A stretch of DNA of 64,000 nt from Symbiodinium natans (taxonomy: Eukaryota > Sar > Dinophyceae > Suessiales > Symbiodiniaceae). The translations under genes were made by a program, and so were the position numbers. Where the stretch lies: positions 1 through 64,000 of the forward strand of contig CAJNDS010000750.1 of assembly GCA_905221605.1 (NCBI GenBank). The letters are read 5' to 3'. The first letter of the stretch is position 1. The number at the start of each line of letters is the position of its first letter. Below the pieces are notes generated by a model. It was not told the DNA's origin, ran no database searches, and worked only from the letters and a program-made list of their open reading frames with translations. Shown here piece after piece: positions 1 to 10,300 of this stretch.

Positions 1-167
1 GCGCCCAGACCTTGCTGGGGCAGGCCGTTCGCCTACCCAGCCCCAACTGGACCGGGGGAGGTTCGCCCTCTTCCCAGACATGCGGTCTTGGCTTGGGCAG
101 CATCCGGTGCAGCACCTCGGAAGCAGAGTGCGCCGCATCGTTCTCGGAATAGTTGAGGTCAAACTTT
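1..167. other. Left edge, no supported feature
   Basis: GC-rich sequence with no convincing open frame, no recognisable splice sites and no repeat structure. It may be the end of a gene lying outside the window, but nothing in it supports that. Confidence 0.4.
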
Positions 168-545
168 ACACCCTAAGCCCTGAACCTCATCCCGACCCTA
201 TTTCACCCTTATGCTTATGCACGTCAAACACCAAACCCTAAGCCCTGAACTTATGCACAGAGCCCCTCAAAACCCAGAAACCCGAAAACCCTGAAGCCCT
301 AAAACCCTAAAACCCTAAAACCATGAAGCCCTTAAACCCGAAAACCCTAAAACCCGAAACGCCAAAAACCCTGAAACCTTGGATATCCTAAACCCTAAAA
401 CCCTATAACCCTAAACCCTGAAACCAACCCTAAACCCTAAAGCCCTATAACCCTAAACCTGAAACCAACCCCCCTAAAACCCCAAACCCTAAACCCTGAA
501 ACCAACCCTAAACCCTAAATCCCTAAACCCTAAACCCTGAAGCCC
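168..545. repeat. Degenerate CCCTAAA telomere-like tract
   Basis: Many copies of CCCTAAA and one- or two-base variants (CCCTGAAA, CCCTAAG, CCCGAAA, CCCTATAA) lie end to end, in the orientation of the C-rich telomere strand. Degeneracy is high on the left, and better CCCTAAA copies lie between about 360 and 540. TTTAGGG is the telomere repeat type of dinoflagellates and plants, so this is read as old, mutated telomeric or subtelomeric DNA rather than an active end. Confidence 0.8.
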
Positions 546-617
546 TTCCGTGTGCCCACGTTGGCCGTGAGTCGCTCCAGGGAGAGCAGGTGCTCACAAA
601 AGGGCACTTGATTGGCT

Positions 618-702
618 TTGAGGGTTTAGGGTTTAGGGTGTGGGGTTTAGGGTTTAGGGTTTAGGGTTTAGGGTTTAGGGTTTAGGGTTTAGGGTTTAGG
701 GT
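618..702. repeat. TTTAGGG telomeric repeat tract
   Basis: About eleven TTTAGGG copies, nearly all perfect, with one GTGTGGGG interruption near 638-643. It faces the opposite way from the degraded CCCTAAA tract and is separated from it by about 72 bp of non-telomeric sequence. The low divergence suggests more recent addition or homogenisation than its left-hand partner. Positions 703-839 show nothing recognisable. Confidence 0.9.
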
Positions 703-839
703 TGGTGGTTCCAGCTGACGCTCTGGCTTCAAGAGAGTTTTAAGACTTAGAAGGACCGAGGGTTTGAGCGCAGGGTTTTGAGGGTGCAGGGATCAGGTGT
801 AAACGTTTGTCAAAACCCCGCCCGGTTTTTTCTTTGCTC

Positions 840-1372
840 TGCAGTCGGCCACTGTGTGTAGCCGAGAAGGCGGAAGTGAGTCCGGCGGGCCCCGCGACGG
901 CGCAGTAAACAAAAAACGCTACGGGGCGAGCCGTGTTTTTGTGCTGCGCACTCGCGCACTGCTATTTCTGTAAATGTACGTGAAACCTCCACCCAGAACG
1001 GAAGTGAGTGAGTGAGTTCCGCGGGCCCGCGATGGTGCAGCAAGAAAATACACGCGCCCTGCGGGGCGAGCCGTGCTTCATGTTGCTGTGCAGTCGCACG
1101 CTGCTCTTATCTAGAATGACTTGTAAATGTGCGTGAAACCGTGAAACCTCCGCCCAGAGCGGAAGTGTGTCCCGCCCTGTGCCGGAAGTTGGGGAGGTGA
1201 GTGAGTAAGTCCTGGGCACGCGACTGCACAGCAAAAAACACAAAGCGCCCCGTGCCGGAACAGGAGTGAGTTCCGGGCCCGCGATTGCACAGCAACAAAA
1301 GAGATGCGCCCTGCGCCGGAACAGGGTGGCGGTGAGTGCGTGAGTCCCGGACCTGCGACGCCACATTATGAA
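840..1372. repeat. Degenerate tandem repeat, about 70-150 bp period
   Basis: Recurring blocks contain CGGAAGTGAGTGAG, then a GGGCCCGCGA-type core, then a short A-rich stretch (AGCAAAAAACA or similar) and GCGCCCTGCG. The blocks recur with variable spacing, and the last copies near 1,240-1,370 are shortest. Open frames here on the minus strand follow the repeat period and have no family resemblance, so they are not annotated as genes. Confidence 0.65.
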
Positions 1373-1387
1373 GAGAAAGATGCGCCT

Positions 1388-1437
1388 CCTAACGTGCGGC
1401 GCACCCAAAATTTTTAACGTGCGGCGCAGCCAAAATA
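1388..1437. repeat. Short tandem duplication
   Basis: AACGTGCGGCGCA followed by CCAAAAT occurs twice in immediate succession with minor changes. It sits between two different minisatellite blocks. Confidence 0.7.
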
Positions 1438-1484
1438 TGCCAGAAGAGGGTAGGGTGGACAAGAGTCCCGGGACGCGAGTGTTT

Positions 1485-2312
1485 GAAACCCATCATGCGA
1501 GCATGGTGTTTGCAAATGGTGGGGGGGGGGGGGGGGGGGGGTTGCTGTCCCTCCCCCCCCAACCCTCTTGCTTTTACAAGCCGTGCAAGCTTGCTTGAAA
1601 GCATATGTTGTTTTTCTGAAACGGGCGGGGGCTGCGCGATTCCCCAAACCCCGCCGCGTTTTAAAGCCGTGCAAGCTTGCTTCAAAGCATATTCTGAATT
1701 TTTTTGAAACACACGAGCATTGTGTTTGCAAATTGGCCGGGTGACTGCAACCTCCCAAACCCGCGGGTTTTTTAAGCTGTGCAAGCTTGCCTCAGAGCAT
1801 GTGTTTCTGTGAAACCCATCAGGCGAGCATGGTGTTTGCAAATGGGGTGGGCCGCGCGATTTTGAGCTGTGCAAGCTTGCTTTAAAGCATACGAATCCTT
1901 TAGAAACCCATCACGCGAGCATTGTGTTTGCAAATGGAGGGAGGGGGGGGCAGCCCCCCGCCCCCCCCGCCCCCCCTCCCCCCCTTCCCCCTCCCCCCCA
2001 GCAATTTTAAGCCATGCTATGCAAGCTTGCTTCGTAGCATATTGTGTATTGTGTTTGCAAATGGGAAGGGCTGCGCCCTCCCCGACCCCGCTGCGATTTA
2101 AAGATGTGCAAGCTTGCTTCAATGCATACATAGGCTTTTGTTTTGAAAACCCATCATGCGCGCATTGTGTTTGGGGGGGGGGGGGGGGGGGGGGGCTGCG
2201 CCCCCCTCAACCCCCCTTTTAAAGCCGTGTGCAATCTTGTTTCAGAGCATATGCTTTTGCTTTGACACCCGTCAAACCCATGATGCGAGCATTGTGTTTA
2301 GGGCTTATAGGG
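1485..2312. repeat. Minisatellite with GCAAGCTTGC palindrome and G-tracts
   Basis: Roughly eight copies of an 80-155 bp unit. Each unit has AAGC(C/T)GTGCAAGCTTGC, then a GAAAGCATA-like block, then GAAACCCATCATGCGAGCAT, TGTGTTTGCAAATGG and a G- or C-rich stretch that varies most. Two copies carry long uninterrupted G runs (about 21 G at 1,521-1,541 and about 23 G at 2,173-2,195). The perfect 10-bp palindrome GCAAGCTTGC is the best conserved part. Frames that stay open through it have no coding character. Confidence 0.85.
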
Positions 2313-2380
2313 TCCAAGACATTTTTGGGGTCGCGCTTTTCTCTTCGTGGCGCTGAGGCGTGAGCGTGTTCCACGCGCGC

Positions 2381-5300
2381 ATGAGGCCAGAGGAGCGGGT
2401 GACGCTGCGCGCCGTCCGGGAGGAGATGCGCTTGCGGAAGAAGGGGATCGCACGCTTCAACAAGAGGTGGCGCTCCTGGGCCCAGCAACCTTGACTGTTC
2501 TTAGGAAAGATTTGAAGGGTTTTGAGGTTTATGGGGTGTAGGTTTTGGAGGAGCCGGTGCCATATGATGGCCCCCTTGTAGATTATGGTGATGGGAGTGC
2601 CTTGAAGAAGAAGTGTCCCCCGGAACAACCCCTCACCCTGTATATTACCCTTCCTTTAGAGCAGGGTACCTAATTCCTCTCACCTCACTACAAAATTAGC
2701 CAGTAAGGAATCGGGTGCGACAGTTCCGCCTGCCGTTACCCGTGACACTCACGTCGGACACGGCGCTGATGGATGCGACCTACATCACAGCCTGCGTGCA
2801 GAAGGATGGTTTCGGGATAACTGCAGCGCAAATCCCCTGAACACCCCCCACACATGCCAGGGTACCGGTAGGTCCTAAACCTCCACGTGCAACCCCCAAA
2901 CCCTTGCCACAAAGCCGCTTTAGTGTTCTTCAGGGTTATATAAGTATTTGTAACACACACACACACACCCACGCCTTAGGGTTTCTAGTGGGGGTTGTAC
3001 AACGAGATCCTCTACCCTAATATGCAAGACAGTAAGACTTGGTCACCGAATCAGGCCGCGGCGCTGCGGAAGCACGACGTGAAGCTGTGGTTCGGCTACT
3101 CCAAGCGCATCCTGGAGCTGAGGGGGGAGCTGCAGCCGGACCAGCTCGGCTACATCATGTGGGGCTACGGCCACTCGGGAGCAGTCTGGGGAGGACCCCA
3201 AAGGGGCGGATGTGTTGAGGAGGGTTTAGGGTGTCGGGCTTAGTGAGGACTCCGGCGGTCTGCGATCCAGAGATGGTAGAGGTGTTGGGAGTAGTTGGAC
3301 GGTGGCCCAGGCAAGAGCAGCTTCCTGGACGCCAGCTTCTACAGGGAGATGCTGCCCACCATCAAGGAGCAGGTGCCCAACTTCCAGTCCCACGCGTTGA
3401 TGTCCATGATGCTGGGCTGCCATGAATTTGTCAGGGCTCAAGGCTCAAGTTAACGGACTAAAGCGACTTGTAAGTTCAAGCCATGAGCTAGGTTGTTTGG
3501 GTTTACAGGGTCTAGGGGGCAAAGTGCCAAGGATGTGGTGCTTGAAGCGGATCCGTTGGCACGACGGTCACCTGAACCGGGCGGCGGCGCAGCATGCTCT
3601 GGACAGTGGCCCTGATCTCCACCATCCCATGGTTTTAGGTTTGAGGGTTTACATTGGGTTTAGGGCCAGTTTCGCGGTTCAAGGTTCATCCGGACTTGAG
3701 TGCTTCCATGCAGGCCCTACATGTACAAGTACGCAAACAGACCGCCCTTCACAGTGAGCACAACCTCTCGGGCCGACATCGACGAACAAAAACCATGACA
3801 AAAGACAATCTTACAAGTCAGGAGGGATTTTGTCAGTCTAGCCAATGTTTTTGGTGTTTTGTAAACAATCGGTGCCTCAAGTCTTCAAATGCTGTGCAGA
3901 AGCATCCCGTATCATGATGAGGCCGGCCGGTCCCTCTAGCAGCCCCTTGTTACGTAACTTTCTTGGGAAACATGCGGAACCTCAAGCGCCTTGACTGTTT
4001 CAACGGTGCCGCTGTAGGTTCCACAAGGAGCAAGTCAAGTCCGCACTTACATCAATCCAGGGCATCTCTTGCGAAGTACCCCTTTCGAGGCCCCGACTCC
4101 GAGGCCCCGAAGCCCCAGAAAGCCTTATCCTATCCTGGAGGACAGCATTGAGGCCTTGAGGCCCTCCGACTTCATCAAGGCCAGGCAGCAAAGTACCCAA
4201 TGGGCCGCCGAGGGTGCAAGGGGGCCGCCTAGCATGCAAGGGGCTACTTGCAAGAGGACCCACACCCGAAACCTCAAACCTTAAACTCTCAACCCTAACC
4301 CTGATTCCATAAGAGGGGGAGCCCGCAACCCTCAGAGTATTGCGCGGGTTTCGAGGCTTAGGAGAGAGCGGCTTGCAGAGTTGGGTTTTGGGGGTTGCCG
4401 GTTTTGGGTGTCTTCAGGACTTCTACAGGGATGCCCTAAGCCCGAAAGCCCAAGCCACCGGAGAGTTTCGGTGGGGCCAAGGCCCTTAGGCCAAGGACCT
4501 TCGACCCCAAGAAGGCCCTACAACCTAAGAAGCAGCTGGTCAAAATCCCGAACACCCCCAAGCACCTTAAATGCCTCACACCTTCAGTAGCCGAAGCCCT
4601 GAGAACCCTGAAGCCGCCCTACAAGCCCGCATGAGCCGTACGACAAAAACCCCAGAAGCCCTTGTAACCCCCAAGCCCTAAACCCCGAACCCGAAACCCT
4701 GCCGCCCCACGAGCCCCGTAAGGAAGGCCCCGAACCCTACTCCCTAAACCCTATACCCTAAACCCCCGAACAGGTCACCAATGCCCTGGCGCAGCTCGGG
4801 CTCCGCGACACCGGCCTGCGAGAGGCGACCCGAGCCTACGAACTGCAAACCCAAAAAATGGGTCGGCTGTCTGAGGAAAGCCGACACGAAGCCCTTAGCC
4901 GCTGCTTTCAGAGTTCCTAGAAGCAGGCTCTGTCCCGCGTCGCGGTGCCAAAGCTCGAGGAGACCTTTGCGCAGCAGGCAAAGGGAGTCCAAACCTTCGG
5001 TGAGGGATTCTTCTGCAGTGCCAGTGCAGCTCAAGCATGCATCGAGAATGGGTGAAGTATCTAGGCGCAGCTTGTGGTGGATGGATCCTGGAGTTTCTGT
5101 GTCTGTATGGAGGCTCTTCAAGACAGCAGTCTGCTGGAACAGCTAGCGCCCCACGCAACACACAACGTCCAAGTCCTGAGCCGCGTACCCTCAAACCTGA
5201 GCCCGAGACCGTCAGACATTCTACCAATACAGAACACGAGCCACGTGCACGACTTTCTCCTACAGCTCCCTCCGCAATAAGCATCCGAACTCCAGTTCCG

Positions 5301-6956
5301 CGACGCCGTGAATCCCGTCACCATCGGAAAGCTGTGGAACGACGAGGCCAGTAAGCTGAGGTATGTGCAGCGAACGACTTGGCTTGCCGGCACACTGCAT
5401 AGGCCATGCTTGCCACTGCATGATGTGTCGTGCAGTGTGCTGTTGTGAAAGCCCCTCTACCAGAGTACTGGTCGTTTGCGGCCAGGTGACAGCATATCTC
5501 CTGGAGCACCGGGCTTAACAATAACGTGTCTTGCAAGGCACCAGCACCAACACTGGAGCCTCTTCAGGGTCCCTCAACTCGAGACTAAACCCGAAATACA
5601 TCGTTGCCGAGGCGCTTCCGGAAGATCTTCATCACTGCGCGGCCTATGCATTTGTTGAAAGCGTGCGCTGCGCAAGGGTGCAAAAGCCTCTCAACCCAGC
5701 ACCCGTAAAGTTATGCTCAACCCATGAGCAGGGCAAGCCGTGACTCCCTTAAACCGCAGGCCCCTCGGCGGGTTTAGGGCTCTTGGTTTTAGGGATATCG
5801 GTTTATCGTTTTCTTGGGTTTGGTTAACCCGCGCTTGAACGCAAGAGAGGCGCCTGTGGGGCTTGGAGGCTTGAAACGAAGGGATTGCGGATGAAATGCA
5901 TAGAGGCCTCTGAACAACCGGACCCCAACCCTCAAACCCCCAAAGGTACGAGTCTGCAGTGGTGTGCCGCATCCAGCGTCCGCAGGCCGAGAAGCCCCTG
6001 TCGGTTTTCTCGGAACAAAGACTGGGGACTGAGGTGTTGCCACTCCTCTTCAGAAATTTGGGTTTGGGTGTCCGGGCAGGGGACCACAAGCCTCCTCTCC
6101 CAAGTCGCGAGCTCACTTAGGCTACCCCTGGCACCTCAAGAAGCAGCAAACACCACTGGAAGCCAACAACTACCCCAAAGGTTGTCCAGGCAGTTCATTT
6201 GAGGGGCGTTCAGTGCATCGACTAGATCTTCGAAACTCAGTCTTTGCAGGGTTGCGCTCCCGAGGCCTGTCGGTTTCACGGGGGTTCCCACAGGCCCCAA
6301 ACGGTTCGGCTTCAGGGTTTAGGCTTTGTCTGGGCCTGCGGCTGCAGAGGTTTGGCGGATGCTGTCGAAAGACTCCAAGTCCTTCTATGTGCGGCTCTCC
6401 CAGAGGTGCCACATTCATCAGCCTCAGGGTTGATCTTTCACGGAATAGAGTGTGCAAGCAAAAAACTCCACCCCAAAATCCCAAACCCTACATATCCGTA
6501 GAGTCTTCAGGGCTCTTTAGGCATCTGCCCGCCAAGTTTGAAAGATCGAGCCTTAAACTTCGTTGTTGATGTATGCCGGATCACACTGTGCTGTGGAATG
6601 TTTCTCCTCTTCGGCTACAGACAGGATAAGTGTCGAATCAGCTTGGGGCCAGAACTGCGCCCATGTGCAGGCACATTTCCGACAAGGGAAAGGAGTGATC
6701 AGCTCAGCTTTGCTGTGACCAGGGGCTGTTCGTTCGCGGTCGCCGAGTTTTCTTCCTAAAAGGGCCTTCAGGGCTTGGTTCTGGTGTGCCCACACCGTTT
6801 CTAGGCATTCGGATGCATTCGGTATATTCCGGGCTGGATATCGCTGTTGATGATGAGCTTGCTGCATGGCTTGATCTGTTACCAGTGGCCCTCCGAAATC
6901 CTAAAGCAGCTGCCCGTCCGAATACCGCCTCCGGTCCTCAATACCGGCACGCATAA
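2381..6956 (+). CDS. HPR-like helical-repeat protein gene, U1 (multi-exon)
   Basis: Probable organelle RNA-binding protein of the HPR (heptatricopeptide-like) class that often ends in a RAP domain. The first exon starts with ATG at 2,381 (MRPEERVTLRAVREEMRLRK and on). Further open segments on the plus strand start at 2,724 (FRLPLPVTLTSDTALMDATY), about 3,000-3,180 (DVKLWFGYSKRILELRGEL, then QPDQLGYIMWGYGHSG), about 3,320-3,400 (FLDASFYREMLPTIKEQVPN), about 3,538 (MWCLKRIRWHDGHLNRAAAQ), about 4,130-4,215, 4,768 (VTNALAQLGLRDTGLREATR), 4,930, 5,060, 5,285, 5,580 and 6,359. A last candidate segment (DIAVDDELAAWLDLLPVALR) ends with TAA at 6,954-6,956. The recurring LxxIxWxxxxxxxxD pattern fits HPR helical hairpins. 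AG acceptors precede most segments; donors are often not GT. Exon borders are inferred, and whether the downstream RAP block belongs to this gene is open. Confidence 0.5.
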
Positions 6957-7075
6957 CCGCACCCCGGCAAAACGCCGCGGGAGGATTCGCGGAACCTCCA
7001 AGCCGCCAACTCGTGGCTCCAGCCTGTCCCTGCCTTTCGCCGACCATCGTTGCTCTTCAACCTTGCTTCCCAGCC
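6957..7075 (+). promoter_or_regulatory. Short spacer before the histone-like gene, U1
   Basis: About 120 bp separate the last open segment of the HPR-like gene from the ATG of the histone-like gene. The stretch ends in a pyrimidine-rich run (CGTTGCTCTTCAACCTTGC) and a CCCAG just before the ATG, which would suit trans-splicing of a spliced leader close to the start codon. This is inferred from position and composition only. The equivalents in U3 and U4 are nearly identical. Confidence 0.35.
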
Positions 7076-7877
7076 ATGGCCTTGCCGATGAAGAAGACCG
7101 TGAAGAAGGCAATGAAGGCCAGCCCCATGAAGGCCTTGGCCATGAAGGGAATGAAGGCAGGTCCTGCAAGACTGCGATTTGAGCTGATAGCCGTGCCGTC
7201 CCCTCGGCCACGAAGTCCCGCCTCAGGCAATGAAGAAGAAAGCCGTCAGCAAGATCGCCCACGGCAAGCTGGCGAAGATGGTCGTCTTCAAGGGTCGCAA
7301 GGAGATTGGGGTTTGGGGCTAGTGCTGTTGGTCAATTCGGCATTTGTTCACGAAGTTTTTCGCCAACTGCTGTGCCCCTCCGAGTCCTAGTCCTGACAGT
7401 CCTGCAGCAGCAGTTGCCTGAGGAGAAGACTTCGTCCGGCCTGCAGAAGGCACAGCTCATGAAGAACAAGCGCGGCAAGGCGAGGTACCTATACTATCCT
7501 ATACTTGGGTCTAGGGGTTTATGCTTCGGGGATTTTTGCGGGTCAGGGTTTATAGGGTTTAGTGAGTTCAGTGATCAGATTCTGTCGGTGGCAACCTGTA
7601 TATGCATGCAAGATCGTGGTGGCAGGAACAATGAAACGCCATCGAAAGCACCATGCACGGATTGCATGCAGACGTGCTTGCCCGTGTTCGCCAGGTTGTC
7701 AGCAAGAAGCAGCATGCAAAGGGCCAGGCGCTTTTCAAGAAGTTCGCGCAGGGCTGGCTCGATGCTGTCATGACCGCGAGGAAGGAGCTGGGGATTAAGG
7801 GCTTCTGCGCTGTTGGCGGAAAGAGCGCTCAGGGCAAGGCGCTCTATGCCAAGGCCAAAGCGCTGTACGCTGCTTGA
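7076..7877 (+). CDS. Dinoflagellate histone-like protein (HLP/HCc type), U1
   Basis: Basic nuclear DNA-binding protein of the HU-like family that dinoflagellates use with, or in place of, histones to organise liquid-crystalline chromosomes. Exons by frame: 7,076-7,156, 7,227-7,301, 7,423-7,479 and 7,695-7,877 (stop TGA), giving 131 residues, a usual length. The N-terminus is a Lys/Ala/Met-rich tail (MALPMKKTVKKAMKASPMKA). The core has AVSKIAHGKLAKMVVFKGRK, KTSSGLQKAQLMKNKRGK, VVSKKQHAKGQALFKKF and GIKGFCAVGGKSAQGKALY, all matching family blocks in order. Intron donors are GC (1), GA (2) and GC (3), all with AG acceptors, and each intron is flanked by a short direct repeat (AGGCA, AGGAG, AGG). 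An extra mini-exon near 7,604-7,616 was considered but is not needed. Confidence 0.9.
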
Positions 7878-8115
7878 GCGCAAGGGATGTGCCTGCTTTC
7901 GTGGTAGTTCATGGAGCAGCAGTGTCAACGTGTACAGCTGACGTCGTGCAGACATCTCGCGAGCTTTTCTTGAAGCTCAAGTTTCGAGAAGTGGTGGACG
8001 AAGCGCTGCATGATGAAGTGCGCAAAGTCAAGTGACGTGCGTCCGGATCTCTTTATGCGCATCCTTTCCGGGTTCTGCCTTTGTATTGCTTCGGGGGACG
8101 CGTCCAATTTTCGTG

Positions 8116-10114
8116 ATGGGCGCTAAGCCCTCCCAGCCCCGAAGCCTCCCCAAACTCTCTCCCCAAGACTTTTGGGGTTCAGGCTTTGTTTTCGAGTTTA
8201 CTTAAGTTTACATGGCTTAGACACATTGCCTCGGGCTGCCACATGGGCCCAGGCCTTCACCGTTGCACTGGGACGTGTCCCGGCACCTGGCAGATTTGGG
8301 AGAGGCCGCGGCCTGCGATTCAAGCTTTGGGGCCTGAGCGTTTACGGTACCATGTGGTAGCCCAATCACCCAAGACCGTAGACCTTAAGACCCGAGAATC
8401 CTGAAAACGGTGCTTGCATGATGGCTTGGAGAGCTTTTTCTAAAGGCCTCGGTGGCTTTTGGGGTTGCAGAGGTCAGGGCTTAGATTCTGACTGGAGTTG
8501 TAGAGTTTGAACGTAAGGTACCTCAAACGCCGATTCTCAGCTTGTGCCACGCCGTCACTCGGCTTGTCTTTACTCCCGAGCGCAGTGGCTGTATAGCTTT
8601 GTAGTTGAGACTGACAGGAGACCTGGCGCGGACCTTTTCGGGCGCGCCAGTGGACCACATCGTAAGGTACCTCAAACAGCTCACGAGAACGACAAACCCC
8701 AAAACCGAAATCCCCGCTAGTCCGCCCGGCCGCAACTTTGCTGTGCTTCCAGGCTCATCGTAACTCCTTCCGCTGGGGCCCACTCTACATCGACATCGGC
8801 CTCGAGCAGCTGGAGGCCCGCACGGACTCAGCAGGCCAAGGTGGTCATGGCTGGAGAACCCTAAACCTTCAAAGCATCACCACAATTGACCTATTCAAAT
8901 GATCCTGCTGAAGGAGGGAAGCATGTCGTTCACTTCTCACAACTTCCTGCATGGCGGATGCAGAAACATTTGCTGCTTGCATGATGCACCCATTGCTATG
9001 ACTCTGACATGTATCCTTGATTGTTTGCGGTGGCGGTCGTGCGGGGTTTATGGCTAAAGGTGGATGAGCGAAGGCGATGCTTGATGGTCGATGGCCCATC
9101 ATCTTTCTACTATTGCCCGGGCCCCTGTGGTCCTTGAGGAAGACCGAACCCTCCAACCGCAGCCCCACATCCGAAAACCCAAAACTCCAGCCAAGGCCCT
9201 AAAGCCCCAGGCGCTCTCGTGCCCTGCCCCAAAACCTTGAATCCGCTAAAGATTCTGGCGAAAGGGGACAGTGTGGGAGACGGGTCGGGGCTTCATTTTG
9301 GGGTCGTATTCCTGAGAGATCGGTTCAAGAAGTTTGGGTACCATGAGCTCTTCGTGGGGACCCAGGTAGCGATCAGTACTTGCCGGCAAAGCACCTGCAA
9401 CACGAGATGCCCTGCTCCAAGAGTGAGTTGAGAGCGGCCTAGAAGGAGGTGACCAGGGTGGAGTTTCGAGCATCGGGGCTAGGGGGGGCCATACGCCTCG
9501 ACCGCAAGCCATACTTGAGCCCCCGATTGGGTCTGCTCACTTGGAGATTTGCGCTCTGTGTTCGCAAAGTGTAGGATGTCGAATTGAAGGGGTTAGGGGT
9601 TGAATGTGTTGAGATACTCACTCATGTCCTAAGACGCTCCTTAAACCCCACCCCGGGCACCAGCCCCAAGATCACTTACTTCTACTTGAGGCTGACCTCG
9701 CTGGGCTGGGATGTCCGGCGGGTGCGCTGGGACGACTGGCTGGAGTTGGGCAACGATGACGCTAGGCAGGGTGGCTTGCCTTCTCCACGGGTTCGGATGC
9801 GGTGTTGCGCACAGTACGCTTTGGCCTTCAGGGCAAGGTCATGTTCCTTTGCAGGCTTGTGATGAGTCAGCCCCTGGCCATTGGATCATTGGACCTTGCT
9901 CCGGATAGACTTGCAGATCACACTCAGAGCACCATCTGCATGCAGCTGCCCTCAACGCACTTCCAGCCCTATACCCCAGATGTTGGAAGCCCTGAAGCGC
10001 ACGCCTCTCTACCCGACATCCCAAACTCTGAAGCCCAAGCCATGTAGGAAGCGGCAGTATCTGCAGATGCTCTTGGCGGACACGCGGCCAGTGGCCGAGG
10101 AAGGGACTTCCTAG
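8116..10114 (+). CDS. RAP-domain exons, U1 (intact RAP)
   Basis: The C-terminal part encodes a RAP domain, a restriction-endonuclease-like RNA-binding fold found at the end of organelle RNA-processing proteins. The exon at 9,664-9,765 reads ITYFYLRLTSLGWDVRRVRW then DDWLELGNDDA. Splicing with a GC donor at 9,766 to the AG acceptor before 10,048 restores the frame as NDDARKRQYLQMLLADTRPV and ends at TAG 10,112-10,114. The GW-x-V...W..L...K..YL pattern is the RAP signature. Upstream candidate exons: 8,753 (AHRNSFRWGPLYIDIGLEQL), about 9,270-9,366 (SGLHFGVVFLRDRFKKFGYH), a weak one near 8,650 (PVDHIVRYLKQLTRT) and a possible start ATG at 8,116. This block may be the 3' end of the HPR-like gene, with the histone-like gene lying inside, or a separate gene. 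Confidence 0.6.
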
Positions 10115-10300
10115 CGTGGCCGCCCTCCAAGGCCTCCCTAAACATATCTAAAGATATCCGCACCTTGCGCAAGCCAACCTTTTCATCCTTTCAGGCGCCA
10201 ACTGCTTAAAAGCTCTAAACTAGAACCCTTTGCGTTGATTCCTCCTCTGGTTTAGGATGGTTCAGGATCTAAGGCCGGACCCCTGCAATGTTTATGAGCC

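Noticed and set aside
840-2131. Several open frames of 70-160 codons in the left minisatellites
   Set aside because: They track the repeat period, appear on both strands and have Cys/Pro-rich composition without domain character.
3430-3460. GGGCTCAAGGCTCAAG resembling the end of the dinoflagellate spliced leader (relict of a retroposed mRNA)
   Set aside because: Only the last 8 bases match and they are duplicated locally; the rest of the leader is absent and the site lies between HPR-like exons.
7604-7616. Extra mini-exon (ATCGTGGTGGCAG) between exons 3 and 4 of the histone-like gene
   Set aside because: Without it exon 3 joins exon 4 in frame and gives the expected KRGK-VVSKK sequence; U3 lacks the AG this mini-exon would need.
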